A stretch of 6,068 nt of DNA. It comes from Candidatus Omnitrophota bacterium (lineage in GTDB: Bacteria > Omnitrophota > Gorgyraeia > Gygaellales > Profunditerraquicolaceae). The stretch spans positions 1 to 6,068 of the forward strand of contig JAHIZC010000209.1 of NCBI GenBank assembly GCA_018814745.1, written 5' to 3'. The translations under genes were made by a program, and so were the position numbers. Positions within the stretch are counted from its first letter, which is position 1; the number at the start of each line of letters is the position of its first letter. The notes under the pieces were generated by a model. That model was not told the origin of the DNA. It saw nothing but the letters and a program-made list of their open reading frames with translations, and made no database searches. This document shows, piece after piece, positions 1 through 3,782 of the stretch.

Positions 1-640
1 CGGCATTTGCACCTATTAATGTTGTATCATCATCCAAACCTACGGCATTTTCATCAATTTTAGAATAGACAATATCCACAACTAACGGATCATAATCTAA
101 TGTCGCTCTAATTGCATCGAATGCTTTACGTAGACTTAAATCATCCAAAGAATTTGGAAGATATCTCGCTGCAGTATTATGACCATCAGAGATACCATTA
201 GTATCCGGATCGCCAATAATTAACCCATTACCAAACCTTAGGTTTTGACGTCCAACAGTTAAAGTCAGAGGTGAATATAAAAACTCCTTCATGGTCATAT
301 AGGCAAGATCCAATGAGACATCGGAATTGTTTATTCTGACTGTATTATTGTCAGCATCAGCCTCATCACCAAATGTTCTTTCATTCAACAGCCTTACTGT
401 TGCTGTTACATTGTCAGTTAGATCCGCATCTACTCTTACACGAACCTGGGAAAGCAATGCATCGATACTTTCACCAAAATCCGCAACACTTTCATTATCA
501 TCTAATGTCAGATGGCTGCGGTGGACACCTGATACTAAGATATCACCACTCACCTTTACATTCTGGACTTCTGCACATGCGATAGAAGCGATACCTACCA
601 CAAAGATTGCTGCCAGAACTATGATTAAACGTTTACTCAT
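1..640 (-). CDS. Outer-membrane beta-barrel protein, alginate-export/porin-like (partial; C-terminus beyond left edge)
   Basis: The frame is open from an ATG at 640-638 to base 1, giving 213 visible residues and no stop, so only the N-terminal part is present. The start is well set: AAGGAGG lies five bases upstream. Residues 1-23 form a Sec signal peptide (Ser-Lys-Arg, a hydrophobic stretch, then Ala-Cys-Ala before Glu24), so the mature protein should be exported. The mature part alternates polar and hydrophobic residues as in beta-strands and is rich in Asp and Asn. Readable patterns are VKVSGDILVSGV, LSQVRVRVDADLTDNV, TVRLLNERTFGDE and LTVGRQNLRFGNG. The V-G-R-Q followed by a G-N-G turn resembles alginate-export (AlgE-like) barrels and other porins, and I recall similar proteins being common in Omnitrophota. 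The inferred role is passage of a solute through the outer membrane; the substrate cannot be told. It has its own promoter region and appears to be a separate transcription unit from the lipoprotein gene upstream. Confidence 0.72.
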   Translation of the reverse strand, partial: MSKRLIIVLAAIFVVGIASIACAEVQNVKVSGDILVSGVHRSHLTLDDNESVADFGESIDALLSQVRVRVDADLTDNVTATVRLLNERTFGDEADADNNTVRINNSDVSLDLAYMTMKEFLYSPLTLTVGRQNLRFGNGLIIGDPDTNGISDGHNTAARYLPNSLDDLSLRKAFDAIRATLDYDPLVVDIVYSKIDENAVGLDDDTTLIGANA

Positions 641-645
641 TATTT

Positions 646-652
646 CCTCCTT
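646..652 (-). promoter_or_regulatory. Strong Shine-Dalgarno of the outer-membrane protein gene
   Basis: The minus strand reads AAGGAGG, five bases (AAATA) before the ATG at 640. It is a full-strength ribosome binding site, far better than those of the PHP, sigma factor and apt genes in this window. It fits a highly made envelope protein and fixes the start codon. Confidence 0.85.
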
Positions 653-668
653 AAAAATTATACTTTAA

Positions 669-674
669 ATTATA
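669..674 (-). promoter_or_regulatory. Possible proximal promoter -10 box
   Basis: The minus strand shows a perfect TATAAT within a very AT-rich stretch, which would give a leader of roughly 20 nt for the outer-membrane protein gene. No good -35 is seen at 16-18 bp. A second TATAAT at 657-662 lies too close to the ribosome binding site to be useful. Matches of this kind are expected by chance in such AT-rich DNA, so this is a weak call. Confidence 0.25.
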
Positions 675-816
675 TTAACTAGGTTTTAAGTGTTTCCTAG
701 ATTTTTCCTATATATATGTATATCACTGGATTTTACCTGACTTCGGGCTTATTTAGTTCCTCACTCTCCTTTCCGCCTGAATTAAAGTCATATCCAATGC
801 TATATCCTATTTTTAT

Positions 817-845
817 CTTTTATCACATAACCTTTTATATGTCAA
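817..845 (-). promoter_or_regulatory. Candidate sigma-70 promoter for the outer-membrane protein gene
   Basis: On the minus strand a perfect -35 TTGACA (845-840) is followed by a 17-bp spacer and a -10-like TAAAAG (822-817, 4 of 6 matches to TATAAT). It begins 22 bases after the lipoprotein stop codon. Transcription would start near 810 and leave a leader of about 170 nt before the ATG at 640. The leader is AT-rich and has a weak inverted repeat, CTAGG/CCTAG at 679-683 and 696-700. I recognise no riboswitch in it. The exact -35 and ideal spacing make this the best promoter in the window. Confidence 0.55.
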
Positions 846-867
846 GAGTTTTTTTGCCAGATCAAAA

Positions 868-1371
868 CTATTTAATCAACTTAACCGGACTCTTTACGCT
901 TCCCCTTACAGACTCGCCGAGAATCTCTTTTGAGCTCCTTACTCCTCTTTGAGACTTTGGCCCGATAGAGATGGTAGCCAACAGATAATTTAGCCTGAAC
1001 AGGTTAAATTTAGGCAGTAAGCTGATAATACAGATCTCATCATCACGCTCAAAATTAAGCAGCCTTTCCCCGTATTCCACTACATTCAATAGATTCCAAT
1101 CATAAATAGGCATCTGGGCCTTGTAAAATTCAACCAACCTGTCCGCATCTGCCTTTCCGTAATACTTCAATACACCCACGCGTGTACCAGCACTCTCAAA
1201 AGCATAGGAATCATTAAGCAGCAGTTTAAACCCCACTGGTACAGGTACATCCCCAAACCTTAAGATTGCCTGAGGCTCTAAAATCGTGTTCATTCCCGTA
1301 CTCTTTGACGTAGAAGTACAACCGCTTAAGACGAAGATACCAATTACCAGGAAAATTGCCAGATGTCTCAT
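868..1371 (-). CDS. Small lipoprotein of unknown function
   Basis: A 167-residue protein. Residues 1-18 form a lipoprotein signal peptide with a textbook lipobox, Leu15-Ser16-Gly17-Cys18. Cys18 should be lipidated, and Thr at +2 gives no inner-membrane retention signal by the E. coli rule. The mature part has one small domain: DVPVPVGFKL (41-50), SYAFES (55-60), GTRVGVLKYYG (62-72), EFYKAQMPIYDW (81-92) and LLNFERDDE (104-112). The 'FYK.QMP..W...L' layout recurs in small periplasmic lipoproteins of uncultured Gram-negatives, by recall; I know of no assigned function. The C-terminal 30 residues are basic and look unstructured. The start is supported by AAGGAGG at 1376-1382 and by an ATGA overlap with the PHP gene's stop, so translation is probably coupled. 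The stop is TAG at 870-868 and no intrinsic terminator follows. Confidence 0.8.
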   Translation of the reverse strand: MRHLAIFLVIGIFVLSGCTSTSKSTGMNTILEPQAILRFGDVPVPVGFKLLLNDSYAFESAGTRVGVLKYYGKADADRLVEFYKAQMPIYDWNLLNVVEYGERLLNFERDDEICIISLLPKFNLFRLNYLLATISIGPKSQRGVRSSKEILGESVRGSVKSPVKLIK

Positions 1372-2027
1372 CTTCCCTCCTTTTTTACTAAAAATTCCTT
1401 TACTTCCTGATGAATCATAATAATCTGCTCATCGCTTAGGCCGGCACCTTTAGCAACACCCTCTAAATCTTGCGGCTTTATAATATCCTCAGGATTATGG
1501 CTATCGTTATTCAAGATTAATTTTGCCTGGATTTTTAAAGCCTTCCCAACGACATGCGGATTAGTGTCACAGTGCCCAAAGCGAGAGGTGAGCTCTAAGA
1601 AAATGCCCTTCTCCTTTGCCAACTTGACATCCACATCACTAATCAGTCCTGGATGTGCCAAGATATCTATATCAGCTTCTAAAGCAGCACGATTACTCCC
1701 CTGAATCACCGGCTCAACGATAGTCTCACCGTGCGCTACGATAATTTTTATACCGGATTTTCTAGCTAACTGCGCTAAAGGCTTAAATTGCTCAAGGGGT
1801 AAATGGGTCAATTCCACTCCCGGCAATACATTTATTCCGAGCTTCTTCGGCCATTGATTAGTAAACTCTATAATTGATTTTATTAAGCTTTTGATGTTAC
1901 TATAATCCACATGGTCGGTGATCGCTATGGTTTTGTAACCGGCGGCAAGATATCGCACAGAGAGCTCTGAGGGAAGTAAGACTCCGTCGCTTAATAATGA
2001 ATGGCAATGTAAATTTATATCATACAT
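1368..2027 (-). CDS. PHP-family metal-dependent phosphoesterase (histidinol-phosphatase-like)
   Basis: A 219-residue single-domain PHP protein. The metal-binding set typical of the fold appears complete: His7 and His9 (HCH), Asp14, His39 in TDH, Glu72 in PGVE, His99 in AHGE, His125 in LAHPG, and Asp175 and His177 in NDSH. Such proteins bind a trinuclear metal cluster and hydrolyse phosphoesters in the cytoplasm. The length fits the standalone PHP group often annotated as histidinol-phosphatase-like. Nothing here identifies the substrate: there are no his genes nearby, and no polymerase domain is attached. The ATG at 2027-2025 starts the conserved M-Y-D-I-N-L-H-C-H strand and so is convincing, although no Shine-Dalgarno is visible. 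The gene begins only 13 nt after a tRNA-Arg gene, so the two are probably one transcript. Its TGA overlaps the lipoprotein ATG. Confidence 0.88.
   Translation of the reverse strand: MYDINLHCHSLLSDGVLLPSELSVRYLAAGYKTIAITDHVDYSNIKSLIKSIIEFTNQWPKKLGINVLPGVELTHLPLEQFKPLAQLARKSGIKIIVAHGETIVEPVIQGSNRAALEADIDILAHPGLISDVDVKLAKEKGIFLELTSRFGHCDTNPHVVGKALKIQAKLILNNDSHNPEDIIKPQDLEGVAKGAGLSDEQIIMIHQEVKEFLVKKEGR
1376..1382 (-). promoter_or_regulatory. Shine-Dalgarno of the lipoprotein gene, embedded in the end of the PHP gene
   Basis: The minus strand reads AAGGAGG, four bases before the lipoprotein ATG at 1371. The same bases encode the Lys-Glu-Gly-Arg tail of the upstream PHP protein. With the ATGA overlap this points to translational coupling. 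Confidence 0.75.
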
Positions 2028-2040
2028 TTTAATTTTCTAT

Positions 2041-2112
2041 GCCCCTGGCAGGAATCGAACCTGCCCACGCGGTTTAGGAAACCACTGCTCTATCCTTATG
2101 AGCTACAGGGGC
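2041..2112 (-). tRNA. tRNA-Arg, anticodon CCU (reads AGG)
   Basis: A 72-nt cloverleaf folds fully on the minus strand. The acceptor stem is GCCCCTG with CAGGGGC (7 of 7 pairs). The D-arm is GCTC/GAGC with GG in its loop. The anticodon stem is GTGGT with ACCGC (one G-U), around the loop TTCCTAA. The variable loop is GTGG, and the T-arm is GCAGG-TTCGATT-CCTGC. The anticodon CCT (bases 2078-2076) decodes AGG. The 3' CCA is not encoded; the bases after the acceptor stem are ATA, so a CCA-adding enzyme is needed. Confidence 0.95.
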
Positions 2113-2120
2113 GTCGTTTC

Positions 2121-2150
2121 GCTATAGTTTATGTTATGCTTGCAAGTAAA
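2121..2150 (-). promoter_or_regulatory. Candidate promoter of the tRNA-Arg / PHP / lipoprotein unit
   Basis: On the minus strand TTTACT (2150-2145) and TATAGC (2126-2121) are separated by 18 bp, each matching 4 of 6 consensus bases. The predicted start would lie only a base or two before the mature tRNA 5' end at 2112. Position is the main argument; the boxes are mediocre. Confidence 0.35.
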
Positions 2151-2213
2151 CTGTTAGTGCTTACTCGTATATCTACGGCTTATCTTGGAATCGAAGGACG
2201 CTTCACTCCCCAT

Positions 2214-2236
2214 AGGGAAACCCATATGGTTTCCCT
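2214..2236. repeat. Perfect inverted repeat, 9-bp arms, 5-base loop
   Basis: Arms AGGGAAACC (2214-2222) and GGTTTCCCT (2228-2236) flank the loop CATAT. The purine/pyrimidine make-up and loop length resemble the hairpin at 2302-2330, so the two may be related. No T-tract follows on the minus strand. Confidence 0.7.
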
Positions 2237-2301
2237 CCATGGCGTTCGCTCGTGTTACTCGCTCTCTGTCACCCTTCCTTAGCAATCAAAGAACTACATG
2301 C

Positions 2302-2330
2302 CTAAGGGGAAAACAGTCTTTTCCCCTTAG
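2302..2330. repeat. Perfect inverted repeat, 12-bp arms, 5-base loop
   Basis: Arms CTAAGGGGAAAA (2302-2313) and TTTTCCCCTTAG (2319-2330) pair without mismatch around the loop CAGTC. It is the strongest hairpin in the window. Bases after it on the minus strand (GCATGTAG) are not T-rich, so it is not a typical intrinsic terminator for apt. It could protect or mark the 3' end of the transcript, or be part of a repeat element. Confidence 0.75.
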
Positions 2331-2343
2331 TAATCCCCTTTTT

Positions 2344-2400
2344 AGGTTCTCGGCTGTTAAATTCTTTTATCCGCCTCCGGCGGATAACAGCCTCAAACCT
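2344..2400. repeat. Nested imperfect palindrome of about 57 nt
   Basis: The core is a perfect 9-bp stem, TTATCCGCC (2367-2375) with GGCGGATAA (2379-2387), around the loop TCC. Outside it GGCTGTTA (2352-2359) pairs with TAACAGCC (2385-2392), and AGGTT (2344-2348) with AACCT (2396-2400). The outer and inner stems share bases 2385-2387, so the ends of the two stems compete. The layout recalls REP-like elements. Confidence 0.65.
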
Positions 2401-2407
2401 TGTCGTT

Positions 2408-2435
2408 CACTTATTACTTACGACTTACCACTTAA
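2408..2435. repeat. Tandem 7-bp repeat, four units, crossing the apt stop codon
   Basis: Four contiguous heptamers of plus-strand consensus NACTTAY start at 2408, 2415, 2422 and 2429; the last ends in AA in place of the final AY. On the minus strand the unit is roughly RTAAGTN. The last unit contains the apt stop codon (TTA at 2432-2434 on the plus strand). It resembles in style the short tandem heptanucleotide repeats known from cyanobacteria, but no link is claimed. Confidence 0.6.
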
Positions 2436-2944
2436 AACTGAATCAATGCTTCTAGAGGATACTCTTTTAATTTATCGCGGCCCTTTAAATCTGTAAGCTC
2501 GATTAAGAAAATAATACCGGTAATTTCACCTTTGAGCTGCTTTACTAAATCCGTCACCGCTTTTACTGTACCGCCCGTAGCCAGGAGATCGTCGACGATT
2601 AGAACCTTTTCACCCTCTACTATAGCATCGTGATGAATCTCAAGGGTATCGCTGCCATACTCCAGGTCATAAGTCACAAAACTCGTCTTAGCAGGCAACT
2701 TCCCTTTTTTGCGCACGGGGACGAATCCTGCGCCTATAGCATGAGCGATTGCTCCTCCGAATATAAAACCCCTCGCCTCAACAGCCACTACTTTATCTAT
2801 ATTCTTATCTTTAAATTTACTGGCCATCTCATCCACTGCCTGCCTGAATGCATTTTTATCTTTTAAGAGAGTAGTGATATCTTTAAATAAGATGCCCTGC
2901 TTAGGAAAATCAGGAATATTTCTAATCGTATCAGCTAAATTCAT
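2432..2944 (-). CDS. apt: Adenine phosphoribosyltransferase
   Basis: A 170-residue cytoplasmic purine-salvage enzyme: adenine + PRPP gives AMP + pyrophosphate. The length is normal for bacterial APRT. Family marks in order: PDFPKQGILFKDIT near the N-terminus (11-24), VAVEARGFIFG (53-63), the flexible-loop segment RKKGKLPAKT (78-87), YDLEYGSDTLEIHHDA (92-107) and the PRPP-binding motif VLIVDDLLATGGT (114-126), with the Asp118-Asp119 pair and Gly-Gly-Thr expected of type I phosphoribosyltransferases. Nothing looks truncated. The ATG at 2944-2942 overlaps the sigma factor's TGA as ATGA, so the two are in one operon and probably translationally coupled; only a weak purine-rich ribosome site precedes it. 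The stop TAA lies in a tandem heptamer repeat. Its products AMP and pyrophosphate are substrates of PPDK, encoded two genes upstream. Confidence 0.96.
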   Translation of the reverse strand: MNLADTIRNIPDFPKQGILFKDITTLLKDKNAFRQAVDEMASKFKDKNIDKVVAVEARGFIFGGAIAHAIGAGFVPVRKKGKLPAKTSFVTYDLEYGSDTLEIHHDAIVEGEKVLIVDDLLATGGTVKAVTDLVKQLKGEITGIIFLIELTDLKGRDKLKEYPLEALIQF

Positions 2945-3780
2945 ACTTTTCTGCCCTTTCTCTCTCTTAGTTCCTGTTCCTGCTTTTTCACAAATTTTCT
3001 TAGCTTCTTTAACGCTGCTTCTTCTATCTGGCGCACCCTCTCCCGCGAAACTCCAAGCTTTTTAGATAGCTCTGCCAGCGTATGAGGCTTACTTTCTGCC
3101 AGCCCGAAACGCAAATCCAAAACCTGTTTTTCTCTTTCTGACATTAACTCAAGCAAATTATCCAATCTTTCCTTGTCGAAAAGTTTCTCAACCGTAAAAT
3201 CCGGAGAAACCGCACCCTTATCTTCAAGTAAATCTGAAACCTGGCTATCCTCTTCATCTCCGACCGGAGCTTCTAAGGAAGAAGTGGTAGAAGACATCCA
3301 GAAGGTTATTTCTCCAACTTTATTTTTCGGTAATTTTAATTTTTTCGCGATCTCATTATCAGAGGGAATACGTTTTAATTTTTGAGATAACTGTTCTTTC
3401 TTCTTGCGCCATTTGGAAATCAGGTCATTCATGTATACCGGCACCCGGATCATCTTCCCCTGGTCTGATATCGAACGGGTAATCCCCTGTTTGATCCACC
3501 AGGCAGCATAGGTTGAAAAACGATAACCTTTACGGGGATTGAATTTATCTACCGCCTTCATCAGGCCCAGATTACCCTCTTCGATTAAATCCAAGAGCGG
3601 TATCCCCAGGTACATATATCTTTTGGCAATATTAATCACCAGCCGCAGGTTAGAACGGATCATCTTCTTGCGCGCCGCTTCACTGCCCTTTCTTACCTTC
3701 CTGCCATATTGCATCTCTTCTTTAGCAGTCAATAAAGGGATATGCCGTATATCTTTAAGATACGCTTTTAATGCTTCCAT
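2941..3780 (-). CDS. RNA polymerase sigma-70 family factor, compact form lacking region 1.1 (RpoD/SigA- or RpoS-type)
   Basis: A 279-residue sigma factor that directs RNA polymerase to promoters. Regions read in order: 1.2 (about 1-34, LKAYLKDIRHIPLLTAKEE), 2.1-2.4 (about 41-104, with NLRLVINIAKRY, DLIEEGNLGLMKAVDKF, FSTYAAWWIKQGITRSI), 3.0 (IRVPVYMND, 111-119), the 3.2 finger (GDEEDSQVSDLLED, 174-187), 4.1 (LMSEREKQVLDLRFGL, 212-227) and the 4.2 helix-turn-helix (TLAELSKKLGVSRERVRQIEEAALKKLR, 234-261, interrupted here only by numbering). No acidic region 1.1 or non-conserved insert is present, so it is much shorter than a typical primary RpoD. It could be a streamlined housekeeping factor or a group 2 (RpoS/SigB-like) one; the sequence alone does not decide. 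Its ATG lies two bases after the ppdK stop with only a weak GAAG-type ribosome site, so coupling to ppdK translation is likely. It overlaps apt by four bases. Confidence 0.93.
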   Translation of the reverse strand: MEALKAYLKDIRHIPLLTAKEEMQYGRKVRKGSEAARKKMIRSNLRLVINIAKRYMYLGIPLLDLIEEGNLGLMKAVDKFNPRKGYRFSTYAAWWIKQGITRSISDQGKMIRVPVYMNDLISKWRKKKEQLSQKLKRIPSDNEIAKKLKLPKNKVGEITFWMSSTTSSLEAPVGDEEDSQVSDLLEDKGAVSPDFTVEKLFDKERLDNLLELMSEREKQVLDLRFGLAESKPHTLAELSKKLGVSRERVRQIEEAALKKLRKFVKKQEQELRERKGRKV

Positions 3781-3782
3781 TT

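Larger units (their letters stand above)
2113..2431. other. Non-coding, repeat-dense spacer between apt and tRNA-Arg
   Basis: No credible gene is seen in these 319 bases on either strand. The stretch holds a tandem heptamer, a nested palindrome and two perfect hairpins, listed separately. It also has an 11-bp imperfect direct repeat, CCTTAGYAATC (2277-2287 and 2325-2335), and a TCGCTC repeat 13 bp apart (2246 and 2259). None of the hairpins is followed by a T-tract on the minus strand, so the end of the apt transcript is not marked by a standard terminator. The likeliest reading is a multi-copy repeat or the remains of a small non-autonomous mobile element, with the tRNA promoter at its low-coordinate end. 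Confidence 0.55.

Noticed and set aside
566..580. Lipobox in the outer-membrane protein signal peptide (Ser-Ile-Ala-Cys)
   Set aside because: The -3 residue is Ser, not Leu/Val/Ile, and Ala-Cys-Ala fits signal peptidase I cleavage. A beta-barrel is not expected to be lipidated.
327..952. Plus-strand open frames of 70-113 codons opposite the outer-membrane protein gene and in its upstream region
   Set aside because: Low-complexity shadow translations without ribosome sites. The minus strand carries a signal peptide and a strong Shine-Dalgarno over the same stretch.
2041..2112. tRNA-Arg as an integration site for a mobile element
   Set aside because: No integrase gene and no repeated copy of the tRNA 3' end were found in the window.
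2302..2330. The 12-bp-arm hairpin as an intrinsic terminator for apt
   Set aside because: No T-run follows on the minus strand (GCATGTAG). The T-rich stretch on the plus-strand side does not serve any supported gene.
2408..2435. The heptamer array as a CRISPR array
   Set aside because: Units are only 7 bp and contiguous, with no spacers and no cas genes.
2185..2496. Plus-strand open frame of 103 codons across the apt-tRNA spacer
   Set aside because: It starts at TTG with no ribosome site, runs through the hairpins and tandem repeat, ends inside apt on the opposite strand, and its product resembles no protein family I know.
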